Source: Amphiduros pacificus
Taxonomy: Eukaryota; Annelida; Polychaeta; Phyllodocida; Hesionidae
Assembly (NCBI GenBank): GCA_949316495.1
Contig: OX439011.1
Location: 20,799,995-20,863,994 of the forward strand
Reading direction: 5' to 3'
Length of the DNA stretch: 64,000 nucleotides
The translations under genes were made by a program, and so were the position numbers. The notes beneath the pieces were generated by a model, which had not been told where the DNA came from, did no database searches, and saw nothing but the letters and a program-made list of their open reading frames with translations. Shown in pieces: positions 42,591 to 53,639 of this stretch. Each line of letters starts with the position of its first letter. Positions within the stretch are counted from its first letter, which is position 1.

Positions 42591-43072
42591 TTTGATGGAC
42601 AATAGCATGTGTTCTGGTTTTTTGGGACATGATTTTGCACAATATTACATACATGTAAAGACCTTTTAACTGGGGCGTTACATAAATAGGTTGTGGCTAT
42701 AGAGAACTTAGGATATCTTATAATTTTACTAGGATTCACATTTGTTTATTTCGGGGAAGGAAAAAACACGTGTTACTGATTTGGACATAGCTGATGAACC
42801 ATATACTTTTTGTTCAAACATATCTCATAAAATGTCCCACATGGCTTTTACTTTCACATCATGGTAACACATCATGGTCTACATGTACAATATTCATAGC
42901 AATAATTATCAGGCATTCCTTTCGCAATTCAAAGGTTCTTTACAGTGAAACACATTTCATTATTTTTATGATTATTGCAATATACAATCTTAGCACTAGA
43001 TATGTTCCCACATCATGCTGACTCGATCTTTCAGAATAACTTAATTTCAAAGATCGAAATTTGATTTGATTT
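42591..43072. other. No gene seen
   Basis: AT-rich spacer between the 40-bp satellite and a palindromic element. Confidence 0.4.
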
Positions 43073-43537
43073 ATTGTTCTCCAATCACCAATCGGCAAAG
43101 CTCAGATAGGTGATCTGGAGGGGTTTGTCGAACGTCCATGGTCTCTACCAACTCCAACCAAAGAAAAGTTTGGTGGAGTTGATTGAGCTCTAGTGAAGTA
43201 AAAACTCGCCAGCTGCAAAAACTGTGGCAAACCTGTTTAAACGTCAAAATTGAACCCGTTTCAACTGCCGTTAAAACGGGTTTGACTCAATTTTTGCAGC
43301 TGGCGATTATTATCAAGTATTTATATTTTCCTTATTTAATGTTATCCAAAGAATTATCAACCTTTTTTATTTGATTTTAGACATAACCATACATAAAATA
43401 TGAATTATCACTAAAACAATTGGGTATTTAAAAAATCACATTATACATGAAAATCACATTATACATGAAAAAGTAAAAATCTCAGACCTCTCAAGATCAC
43501 CTATCTGGGCTTTGCCGATGGGTGATTGGAGAACACT
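43073..43537. mobile_element. MITE-like element with inner hairpin
   Basis: Inverted ends of about 45 bp: left TGTTCTCCAATCACCAATCG at 43076; right complement TGTTCTCCAATCACCCATCG near 43535. Possible flanking duplication ATTTGATTTGAT. Inside, a second hairpin runs from TCGCCAGCTGCAAAAA (43206) to TTTTTGCAGCTGGCGA (43305), with an inner AACCCGTTT / AAACGGGTT pair. No coding capacity; superfamily unknown. Confidence 0.8.
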
Positions 43538-43924
43538 AGATTTGATTTGATATGTTGGCCGCTCCACTTTTGTCTTGTGGGCACACCGAGCTTACGCAGC
43601 GTTGCTACCAAGCTAAAGAGGAGATCCAATACAAATTCAGACCGGACCTCTGAACCTTGGCACACTCCATGTGGTAACGTCATCAGTTTGTGTGGCAATT
43701 TATTTTGGCACAAAATATAAATTTCCGGACTTTATGGAAATATTGCTTCGCAAAGAAAAAAAATGTTTCAAAATCAACTTCTTGAAATGAAGAATTACGA
43801 ACACTGAAAACGTTTAAATTTAATTGATAAATATTTATACATATGGGTTTTTTAAAATTTCTTTGTCAAAATAAATTTATTATAATTCTTGAACAATCTT
43901 TTATTTAACTAATTGGAGTTATGT
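43538..43924. other. No gene seen; 3' flank of the 400-residue gene
   Basis: Several TTTATT words (AATAAA on the minus strand) at 43872-43905 lie just downstream of the minus-strand stop at 43925 and are good polyadenylation candidates. Confidence 0.5.
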
Positions 43925-45127
43925 TTATTTCTTTGTGGTTTTAGCTGGGACCCTTGAGTCCATTCTCATAAGTTTGCCAACAGTGCTTGTTACATGTTTA
44001 TACTTGGAATTTGTTTTCAGCATTTTCCTTGGCTTTACACTCATGCGGCCATATTGACCAATCAAATCTCCAATAACACTTTTATTCATCTTTGACCTTC
44101 CAACCTGACCTCGGCGTATCTTTCGTCCACTCGGAGTAAACTTATCTGGAGTATGTGACCGGAAGTCATCAAGTAACAATGTGATACTTTTAGATTCCCG
44201 CTGTTTCTTCAGAATTTTCATGCCATCTTCATTGAGTCTAATTACAGTGCTTCCGCTGGGTTCTTTTTCATTTGGTGGATCAGGAAAACCCTGAAAGCAA
44301 CCTTTAATCGAGTCGTTATTCTTTCCCTTAAAATGTTTCTTATTTGTAAGATCTGGTGGCTGGGATCTTGTGTGACCATTTTCAATCAAGTCTTTCTCTT
44401 CATCAAATATTTGTTGTACCCCGCCAACAGTTCCTCTCTGAGCATATTTCATCCCTTGTTGAGTAACTCTGGGGGTTGGCAAGGTGACCTTAAAGGTCAT
44501 ATTCTTTTCCTCTTTGAAGACCTCACTCATTTGACCTTGGGATTTGTCAATCATTTCCTGGGCTAACTTAGAATTGACCTTTGGAGGCTTTGGAGGCGGA
44601 TTTTTACTAGGGTCAATAACAAACCAATCCTCAGAAATGTTCCTCGACTTGGAGGCATAACCTTTACCTTCTGCTGAGAGTACCCTGGGTGGAGGCTTTG
44701 GCACCGGAGCAACATTTTCATGATTGAACCATTTCTGGGAACTTCCCTGCTGATTTCTTTCCATATATGTACCAGCGTCTTTGGTAGTAAGTCGTGGAAT
44801 TCGTTTCGTTTTGGCGATGTTCTCGAACCTATCTTCAGCATGCTCAAACCAGTCCGGCTTCCCTCCAGGCCGCAGTCGCTCTTTTACACCAACCGCGGCC
44901 TCTGTGGACAAATTGTCCTTCCGTTCAATCAAATTCTCATTCACTCCCGGCTCATGTTTGTACCAAGACATTGTATTGGCCAGGCGGATTTTGGCACTGT
45001 TTCGTTTGATGGTTGGGTCGTTGGAGTTGTATTTTCGGGTAGGGCGGTTTACAAGGCCTGGTACATCCGGGTGATCATCATGGGCATACCATGCTGGCCG
45101 CACATGAATATATTGTGCTCTGTTCAT
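43925..45127 (-). CDS. Uncharacterised basic protein with W-[YF]-x-H repeats
   Basis: One uninterrupted frame of 400 residues from ATG at 45127; the frame opens 13 codons earlier but without an ATG. I do not recognise the family. Seen: WYAHD (13), WYKHE (55), WFEHA (93), WFNHE (133) and WFVID (168), about 35-42 residues apart, followed by two weaker units ending VFKEEK (203) and IFDEEK (240). The intervals share small motifs such as G-x-Y before the W. Pro-rich patches (KPPP, 144-147; NPPPKPP, 176-182) separate units. The C-terminal 120 residues are strongly basic. No signal peptide or membrane helix, so a cytoplasmic or cytoskeletal role is possible but is inference. Lack of introns could mean a retrocopy or a naturally single coding exon. 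Confidence 0.78.
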   Translation of the reverse strand: MNRAQYIHVRPAWYAHDDHPDVPGLVNRPTRKYNSNDPTIKRNSAKIRLANTMSWYKHEPGVNENLIERKDNLSTEAAVGVKERLRPGGKPDWFEHAEDRFENIAKTKRIPRLTTKDAGTYMERNQQGSSQKWFNHENVAPVPKPPPRVLSAEGKGYASKSRNISEDWFVIDPSKNPPPKPPKVNSKLAQEMIDKSQGQMSEVFKEEKNMTFKVTLPTPRVTQQGMKYAQRGTVGGVQQIFDEEKDLIENGHTRSQPPDLTNKKHFKGKNNDSIKGCFQGFPDPPNEKEPSGSTVIRLNEDGMKILKKQRESKSITLLLDDFRSHTPDKFTPSGRKIRRGQVGRSKMNKSVIGDLIGQYGRMSVKPRKMLKTNSKYKHVTSTVGKLMRMDSRVPAKTTKK

Positions 45128-45344
45128 TATCAAAACATATATTACTGGAAAACTCTCCGCGCTCACGAAAAAGTGTAAATCTGCAGGAAACTAATTGTCC
45201 ATTCTCTTTACTTCAAATAGGATGATACCCAAACAATCAGGGAATCCTGGAAAGAGAGCAAAATGTTCTGAAATTAACAATCATATTGAATTTTATTTAT
45301 ATGATGTGGATATATACTTTCAGGAGCATTTTGAAAAATGCGCC

Positions 45345-45690
45345 AAATAACAAATATCAGTCCTTGCCACCAAATGTATAAAGCTGCGCACAGAATCAAC
45401 CACAAGTCATCAGTATTCATAAAAATCTGGCTGTGAACTGATTGGTGGAGAATAAATGCTTACTGAAATGGATTCTGTTTTGTTCTGACAGCTGTACTAA
45501 TTGGTCAGTTTATGTGTCAGACACCTGATTACAATTTATGGCTTGATGTTGGTGAATTCAGATTTGATGATATTTTTTGTGAGCAAGGCAAGTATTTATA
45601 ACTTGGGTTATTCCAAATTTAGAATGGTATCATATATAGGGCAATGACTCCAGAGGTAGTAATTGAATATTACCTCTGTAATGCAGAGTA
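45345..45690 (+). repeat. Dispersed repeat R, copy 2 (uninterrupted)
   Basis: Matches 20215-20397 and 21565-21712 in order, reading straight across the point where copy 1 carries an LTR. Family unknown. Confidence 0.75.
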
Positions 45691-48451
45691 ATGAACTTCA
45701 CGCTCGTGGAAAACCTCATGGCTGTATTTGGCAGACCTTAATTAGCCACAAGGGGGCACCATTGACTACTGGTAACTGAAACAGTGCCACCAAGATGTCT
45801 GTATTCATGTCATGTGTTACAAAATATACTTTAAATAAATATGGACAAACCGACATGGAAGGATGTGCCATTTTGGTAAGGGTAAAAAAACGTACACGTT
45901 CTTTAGAACATGTGCCTTAGGGCATATCATTGCGCGTGATCATTGCTTTTTGTTTGTGACGATTTACCGGCGATGCCTACAAATTCCTTCAGAAAAGATC
46001 ATTTTAAGTATTAACCGTGCTTTTCGGCTTTCCGTCAATGTGGGAAAAAGATGTCCCCAATATTTGGGCTGACTCCATCACCCCCACCGTAGTCTCCAGA
46101 AGTCTCCAACTGATCATGAAGCTATATCAAGATAAGTGAAATGAGGCACTGGATGTTCCAGGTGTAAATACTTGTGCGAAACAATTCACTATGGTATTGT
46201 ATTTTTTTTAATTGAATAATTTACCCTCATGGAAAATAGATCAAATTCCTCTCCCAATAATACTGCATCTTACCTGAGAGCTCTCAGATCTTACCTACTA
46301 ATAATTAAAACATCTTCAGAGCAGAACATCAATGTTGGCAGACAGGCAGAACAACAGAGAAATTACCCAATCAGGCGCGGAGATCACAATGACACTGCAA
46401 TTACTCAGAATAATTGTGACAGTAATTGTGTGATATACTGTACCATGAGACTTCCATATTTCCTGGTATCAGGTGCACGGTCCATTATAATCACGTATAG
46501 AGGCTCCTTTTATCTCTTATAATTATCAGTCATTAACTTCTGCACTTAAACACCATTTTACCCTTTGGGAAATATGTGCCGTTTTTTGTGGTTGTAATTT
46601 GGATTTGATTGATTTCTTGGGTGGGCATTGCGCGTGAACTCATCATAAACTGATAAATAACTGCCCACCATGAATATATGAGGAAAAAGTCTATTTTATA
46701 GCAATCATATGGGCGGTGGGAGAAGATATAAACGCCTAGAAATAGGATCAAACATGATCTGAAAGCGCAGAAAGTAGACACAATGTCTGTCTTAACTCAC
46801 AGCTCAGGAACGTTTGTGGCTACATTTCAAATTCCTTATGATAGAACAAAACGGCCAAATGCAAGGAAAGACTAAAAGTATATGTATTGTGGATTTTACT
46901 GCGGCATAGTAAATCGTTTTCCTTCCCACAAAATAATGCCCCCAAAATGCAATGTGAGACTGAATACATATACTATGGGTTTTATTGAAAAACCATTTTC
47001 TTCATCACAGAACTACGTACAGAAAATGAAGAAAACTAAATACATATAATGGGTATTTGTTCATTAATAATTTTCCTTATTAAAGGAAAAAGCGCTTAAA
47101 ATGTAAGTGAAAGTCTAAATATATTTACTGTGGGTTTTACTGGTAAATCAATAGTGGCGTTTAACATACACTAACATGCAGAGAATGCCGAATCAAATTT
47201 AACGGTTAAACAGGATTAAGATTATCACAGATATAAAGAAAAAATATCCGGACTCTGTCTGAGATTGGGTTTTCCCCTGCTCACTTAGCATGCTCAGCTG
47301 TACATATATCAAGTCTAAGAGCAACATATCTATCTTATTATTGCTCTCAGATTTAATGCACGGGGTGAGAGCTCAACATTTATGTGAAAATATGTCAAAC
47401 TCACTTAATTATTTATTTTGAGAGCAAGACTGCATTAAAACTAGGAGACATGAATGGATATTAAAATGGTTGTCATTTCTTACCTTGATTGGAAGATGGA
47501 TGTATCTGTTGATGAGATGCAGGCTGCCTGTGTTTCTACCTGTAAGAAGGCAGCAGATGTCACCAGAACGCTCCCTGCAGCCGCTCTCCTCACATGATAA
47601 AGTGTTGATGTGTGCTGTACCTGGAGCGTGTGGAAGGCACCTCATGTTCCAAGTAGAGTGCCGGGTGGGCAAGAATTAAACACATCATATACTTCCTCCG
47701 GAGACTGCTAGAGACATCAAAGTGCCCCCCCCCCCGCCAGACAGGTGAGCTACGCAGGCTCTATGTATGCCATTCCTAACTTCCATAGGGATGTCAGCTT
47801 CAAGCGTTGCCATGGATATTGAGTAAAAGATGGACGGGTCCATTTTTCTTTAGGAATAACTTTAGCGCATATAGCTGCACGTGTAATATGAGAAAACAAA
47901 ACAGACAATTTATTACCAGATGAAATCAACAATATTGCCAAAATTAACGTTTCAGAAATGAGTTTTATTTCGGTGCTTTGTACCCATTTCCTGTGTACTA
48001 ATACATGACAATACACAATAAGATTTTGTTATGCTCTCATGCAGCATTCGTATGTTAGGCCAGGAAAAAAAGTCTTGTTTCTCATGGGTTTCTTATTTTT
48101 AGTTCTGAAAAATGTTGAAATGCCACCATATTTTTTTCATTTTAGCGAGGGGCAGCTGAGGCCATTGATAAGTTGTAATTATTACTATACAAATGTTTGT
48201 TTGTGCCCATATAAATTAAGTGTAAAACATTAATGACGGGCATGACAGACATCATGTTTTGTTTTTACTGCTTTCATAGCTTGGCTGCCGCTATTACTAA
48301 TTATTATGACGCTGACACAATACGTGCAAATGCATTCGCCGCACTAAACTTAATCCCAACGACTGTTCCTTACTCCAGTTTTTGATCTCCAAAGTCAGGT
48401 GTATGCTCTTTGAAAAAAAATACGTAATGTAAACTGCTGCACAACTCCTAC
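45691..48451. other. No confident gene
   Basis: Mostly AT-rich. On the minus strand 47672-47480 an open frame ends at a donor-like AATCAAG|GTAAGAAAT and is Cys-containing (MRCLPHAPG; SGDICCLLTG), but I find no partner exon with matching phase. A C-run of 11 lies near 47727. Confidence 0.35.
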
Positions 48452-48533
48452 AGCCAACGACAACAGCGCTGCGGACGACAACAGAGCTGCGTTTCAGTTT
48501 ATGAATTGATTGTCAATTTTTTCACACCATTTG

Positions 48534-49197
48534 CAGGGGTGGGAGAGCTCTGAACCAATCTGTGCAGTAACTCTGAACCAATCTGGTTAAATCGCGTCAT
48601 TCTGGTCGCTCACAACTGATCTGGGTGGTAAATGACGTCATTCTGGGCGCTCGCAACAATCTGTGCACTAAATCGCAGCCAATCTGAGTGGTATTTGACC
48701 GTTGTTGTATGGTGGACAATGGCGAGAATGAAAAAGTTGCGTTCTTTAATCTTTATATATCGACTCTCATACACAAATGTTAAAGAAAATAATATGCTCA
48801 TCAGTTACATATATAAGTATATGATCATCTGAAATTGATTTGTAGCGAGATTTTTGCGTAATTTTAACACAGGAAATTGCCCCAGTTTAAGATTGCATAA
48901 CAAGGGGTAATTCCTGACTTGGGGGCACAAATATTACTGTACAAACGTTATAGATATATCATGATATTTACACTATCATGAACAAGACACTATTATACAC
49001 TCAACTGTAACAAAATTTGTTAAATGTTGTGGTGATTATTATATAATTTTGATGCTTTTTATGAGATATAAAAAAGTCTTTACATAACAGAACCGCCCAG
49101 ATTGGTTCAGAATTGGTTCAGAACAATGGTATGACGTCATACCGCCCAGATATGTTTCAAGTACCGACCAGATTGGTTCAGAGCTCTCCCACCCCTG
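48534..49197. mobile_element. Terminal-inverted-repeat element with CAGGGGTGGG ends
   Basis: 664 bp with inverted ends, perfect over about 28 bp, that begin CAGGGGTGGGAGAGCTCTGA. Flanked by ATTTG on both sides (48529-48533 and 49198-49202). Subterminal ACCAATCTG-like copies occur on both sides. No transposase; superfamily not assigned (the 5-bp duplication is unusual for the CAGGGG ends seen in hAT elements). Confidence 0.87.
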
Positions 49198-49265
49198 ATT
49201 TGATCTTGTGGTTAAATTCACGTATAACCCGATGAGGATATTTTCGAAAGTGCAAATATGCTTAA

Positions 49266-49872
49266 AGGGAAACTTTCACTTCTCTGAAACATTTTTGTAG
49301 TATGATGGAGAATTATAACGCACATTGATCTGTGGCTCTGTTAGTATGACCGCACAAGGGAAACATGTTTTTTTGGGAGAAAAATAGCTCTTTTAAATGC
49401 ACGTGCTAGAAAAAAAAGAATGACGTCATCGTGCGGCAATTACCTACTTACATAAATAATTAGTAAACAAACAACAATGCAACCAAAAAAGCGGTGTCAG
49501 GATTTTCGGCCTTAGAAATGACGCACTATAGAATGGTTATGTGCATCGGAAAGAACATAAAAAATGTGACATTTTGGTGCAAAGAGCATAACGATCGGAC
49601 CAATATTAACAAAGTTATGACAAGTTTTGTGAAAATTGAAAATGATTGCAGCTCGACAGGCACGTGCAATAAATCCCGCACGATGACGTCATAGGCCCAA
49701 ATTGCAATAAATGATCATAATTTATGGGGGTTGCAAGATTAATTTTAATTGTTGGTTTGTGTTGCCATGGTTACCGCAATATTTTTTTGGTCTCTGAATT
49801 TCATTGTATTTATGTATTTATGATCATTTAATCGTATAATTTATGAAATGTATTTTACTAGAAAGTATCTCT
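49266..49872 (+). mobile_element. TTAA-flanked MITE, copy A
   Basis: 607 bp from AGGGAAACTTTC to GAAAGTATCTCT, flanked by TTAA (49262-49265, 49873-49876). The TTAA target suggests piggyBac or Kolobok; the ends alone do not decide. A 50-bp inverted scrap of the same family's 3' end follows at 49882-49930. Confidence 0.87.
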
Positions 49873-49931
49873 TTAAAAGGGTTTAAAGAGATACTTTCTA
49901 ATAAAATAAATTATATAAATTACATTATTAA

Positions 49932-50538
49932 AGGGGAACTTTCACTTCTCTGGTACAATTTTGTTGTTTGGAAGAGAATTATAACGCACATTGATTTGTG
50001 GGTTCTGTTAATATGACCGCTCAAGAGAAACATGTTTTTTTTTTAGAAAAGTAGCTCTTTTAAATGCACGTGCTGGAAAAAATGAATGACGTCATCGTGC
50101 GGCAATTACCTACTTACATAACTAATTAGTAAATAAACAACAATGCTGCCCAAAAAGCGATGTCACAATTTTCCGTCTTAGAAAACATGGAATATAGAAT
50201 GGATATCTTCGTTGGAAAGAACATGAAAAATGTGACATTTTGGTGTGAAGATCTTGACATTCAGGCCAATATTAGCAAAGTTATGACAAGCTTTGTGAAA
50301 ATTGAAAATGATTGCAGCTCGAGTTGCACGTGCAATAAATCCCGCACGATGACGTCATAGGCACAAATTGCAAGAAATTATCATAATTTATGGGGGTTGC
50401 AAGGTTAGTTTTAAATGTTGATTTGTGTTTCCATGGTTACTGATATAATTATTTTGTCTATGAATTTCAATGTATTTACACATATATGATCATCTAATAA
50501 TGTAATTTATATATTTTATTTTACTAGAAAGTATCTCT
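49932..50538 (+). mobile_element. TTAA-flanked MITE, copy B
   Basis: Same family and orientation as copy A, 607 bp, flanked by TTAA (49928-49931, 50539-50542). Contains conserved GATGACGTCAT-type words, also in A and C. Confidence 0.87.
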
Positions 50539-50542
50539 TTAA

Positions 50543-51103
50543 ATGATCATATATGTGTAAATACATTGAAATTCATAGACAAAATAATTATATCAGTAAC
50601 CAAGGAAACACAAATCGACATTTAAAACTAAACTTGCAACCCCCATAAATTATGATCATTTATTGCAATTAGTGGCAATGACGTCATCGTGCGGGATTTT
50701 ACGCACGTGCAACTCAAGCTGCAATGATCTTCAATTTTCATAAATTTAGTCATAACTTTGTTAATACTAGTCCGATTGACATGCTTTTTACACCAAAATG
50801 TCACATTTTGCATGTTCTTTCCGTCGCACATAACCATTCTATAATGCATCATTTCTAAGGCCGAAAATCGTGACACCGCTATTTTGGTTGCATTGTCGTT
50901 TGTTTACTAATTATTTATGTAAGTAGGTAATTGCCGCACGATGACGTCATTCTTTTTTTTCTAGCACGTGCATTTAAAAGAGCTATTTTTCTCCCAAAAA
51001 ACATGTTTCCCTTGTGCGGTCATACTAACAGAGCCACAGATCAATGTGTGTTATAATTCTCCATCATAATACAAAAATGTTTCAGAGAAGTGAAAGTTTC
51101 CCT
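50543..51103 (-). mobile_element. TTAA-flanked MITE, copy C, inverted
   Basis: Reverse copy lacking about 50 bp of its 3' end. It abuts copy B, so B and C form a giant inverted repeat with arms of about 550 bp. Outer TTAA at 51104-51107. Confidence 0.85.
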
Positions 51104-51225
51104 TTAAAAATATAACTGCAGGTCTGATGTCGTCCTCTGTAGACGGTGTACGAGAGCATCGACTGAGGTTAAAGTAGCGCAGGTATCATGTCCCAGCATG
51201 CACATGCTTCACCATCAATACCGCT

Positions 51226-51600
51226 GTGAGTACCGTTGTGAGTACCATAGTGTCATTGTCAGTACCATGTAGTGAATACCATTGTGAGTACCATTGTGAG
51301 TACCATTGTGAGTACCATTGTGAGTACCATAGTGAGTGTAATAGTGCCATTGTCAGGAGCATGTAGTGAGTACCATAATGCGTACCATTGTGAGTATCCT
51401 AGTACCATAATGAGTACCATAGTAAGTACCATAATGAGTACCATAATGAGTACCATTATGAGTACCATTATGAGTACCATAATGAGTACCATAATGAGTA
51501 CCATAATGAGTATCATAATGAGTTTCATAATGAGTACCATAATGAGTACCATAATGAGTGTCATAGTACCATAGTGAGTATCACTGAGAATACCATTTAG
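51226..51600. repeat. 12-bp minisatellite
   Basis: About 28 units of GAGTACCATAAT / GAGTACCATTGT with a few longer spacers. The 12-bp step keeps all frames open on both strands, so these frames carry no coding meaning. Confidence 0.93.
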
Positions 51601-52043
51601 TCAGTACCTTTTCAAAACTTTATGTTTTGTTTGAGTGGGAAATTGTTGTTCACTCTCCTATAAAGACCTTCTGACCCGCTTTTTTTCTTTGTTTCATGAA
51701 ATTTCAAAAGGTGTATTGAGCTAATAGATATATGCTTCATATTGTTTTTAGCAAGACCTTTTCATCATAATTATGCTTGTGGTAGAGGCGCTAGCAATAT
51801 TCTTCACGACAGAGATTCATCAATCGTGTAGCGTCTCTGGGGTCACGTGACTCAAAATGTATCGCTTTTGAATCCGAAAATTATGAACTCTTTCTGATAG
51901 AATATTTTATTATGACGTCATAACAGCATACAAAACATGTAACAAAGAAAGGTCCTTGCCAAGTTGAATAAGAAAATGAGTTTAGCGCACGCAGAATGCT
52001 GACTCACAGACCCCAGCGATCTCTGACGTCTGTGACAATAGAG

Positions 52044-53513
52044 ATGGGAGGAAAGCGACGATTGGTGGTATTCCTGTGTATAGCGGTGGTAACGATATCT
52101 GCAGAAGCAACAGGTAGGAACATTATAATCTCATCAGTATCAATAAATAGGGAGCCGTCATTATTTGACATGTACATTATAAAAAATTACACTTTCCCGT
52201 GACCTGCCACCTGCCAGATTCAACCCTCCCGTGTCAACCACATCCGGTCAACCACATCCGGGATTTCACTTTTGTTGCTATTTCACATAAATTTGGGCTG
52301 AGTCAGGTGCCTGAAAGGTGAACCCGTTTCCCTCACGACTTGAGAATTTAGTGGAGCAGCATGATCTGCTATGAGGAGTTCTTGTCATGATAATACTGAA
52401 ATAATGTTGCAAGTGACGCAAAACCCAAAACACACACACACACACACACACACTGATCCGCTTCTCGGTCAAGCCCATGTAATTGGGTATCCCTAGCCTA
52501 CCACCAGATGTTACCTGTATAATTAGGTATCCCTAGCCCACACCGACCAGATGTTACCTGTATAATTAGGTATCCCTAGCCTACACCGACCAGATGTTAC
52601 CTGTATAATTAGGTATCCCTAGCCCACCATCTACCAGATGTTACCTATATAATTAGGTATCCCTAACCCACCACCGACCAGATGTTACCTATATAATTAG
52701 GTATCCCTAGCCTACCACCAGATGTTACCTGTATAATTAGGTATCCCTAGCCCACACCGACCAGATGTTACCTGTATAATTAGGTATCCCTAGCCTACAC
52801 CGACCAGATGTTACCTGTATAATTAGGTATCCCTAGCCCACCATCTACCAGATGTTACCTATATAATTAGGTATCCCTAACCCACCACCGACCAGATGTT
52901 ACCTATATAATTAGGTATCCCTAGCCCACCACCGACCAGATGTTACCTATATAATTAGGTATCCCTAGCCCACCACCGACCAGATGTTACCTATATAATT
53001 AGGTATCCCTAGCCCACCACCGACCAGATGTTACCTATATAATTAGGTATCCCTAGCCCACCACCGACCAGATGTTACCTATATAATTAGGTATCCCTAG
53101 CCCACCACCGACCAGATGTTACCTAACATTGTTTTCATTTATTTACAGATGATGCTGAATGCACAGAACCAACCAAATATCTTGAATATTTTTCGCTGTT
53201 GGAATTAATCCTGGCCGGAAGTAGTGTTTTACTCTTTTTGATTTCCCTGATTTTGTCTATTGTGATGTGTACCTGTTGCCAGTGCAAAGCAGCGGGTCAG
53301 AAGTGCTCTTGTTCCTCTGGTGGGAGTGTGGATATCAGCCAATTAGAGCATCAGACGACGATAGAGGGAAACAATGGACAGAATGATATGACAAAAAAAA
53401 GAAATGAGCAGTGTCAAACGGAAGGGGTGTATGGCAAACAGGAAGTCGTGTACGGCTCTGAATTACCACCAGTCGACCATAGACTTTTCTTTAAAACCTC
53501 TATGAAAAATTGA
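52044..53513 (+). CDS. Small single-pass membrane protein, Cys-rich juxtamembrane region
   Basis: Two exons, 52044-52113 and 53149-53513, GT-AG, phase 1, 144 residues. Exon 1 encodes a signal peptide (RRLVVFLCIAVVTISAEA). Exon 2 gives a short ectodomain (DDAECTEPTKYLEYFS), a transmembrane helix at about 40-63, then a cytoplasmic Cys cluster (CTCCQCKAAGQKCSC, 64-78), which would suit palmitoylation or metal binding, and a polar tail with two Tyr motifs (GVYGKQ, VVYGSE). An in-frame ATG at 51996 would add 16 residues; I chose 52044 because the signal peptide then sits at the N-terminus. A short upstream frame starts at 51975. AATAAA follows the stop within about 10 bp. I do not recognise the family. 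Intron 1 carries a SINE fragment and a 44-bp array. Confidence 0.77.
52285..52434 (+). mobile_element. SINE 3' fragment
   Basis: Decayed 3' part in intron 1: GAGCAGCATGATCTGCTA, then ACTGAAATAATGTTGCAAGT and GACGCAAAACCC, ending in an (AC)n run at 52430-52453. Confidence 0.8.
52470..53125. repeat. 44-bp intronic array
   Basis: About 15 units (GACCAGATGTTACCTATATA then ATTAGGTATCCCTAGCCCAC). A five-unit block is itself duplicated (52480-52705 against 52706-52930). The array ends about 24 bp before the exon 2 acceptor. Confidence 0.94.
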
Positions 53514-53639
53514 CCAATAAAATTGTAAAACAAAGTATTTAGTTTACAAACCGTCTTTTTAACCTTCAACTGACATACACCTATCAGGCTTTGGCTTATT
53601 GGAACCAATTCCTCTGTGATGATCTAACACTGCTGAAAT

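Larger units (their letters stand above)
48452..51147. mobile_element. MITE family M1 copy 2, expanded by nested insertions
   Basis: Left end AGCCAACGACAACAGCGCTG and right remnant CTGCAGGTCTGATGTCGTCC resemble the ends of the 19346 copy, as do inner pieces (TTCACACCATTTG; GAGGATATTTTCGAAAGTGC). Two insertions, at 48534-49197 and 49266-51103, expand it from about 210 bp to 2.7 kb. Confidence 0.75.

Noticed and set aside
47409-47679. Overlapping open frames on both strands, the minus one ending at a good donor
   Set aside because: No second exon with matching phase, no signal peptide or domain; kept only as a remark in the interval entry.
51259-51574. Open frames of about 100 codons on both strands (MVLIMVLIM; STIMSTIMS)
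   Set aside because: By-product of a 12-bp tandem repeat, not coding.
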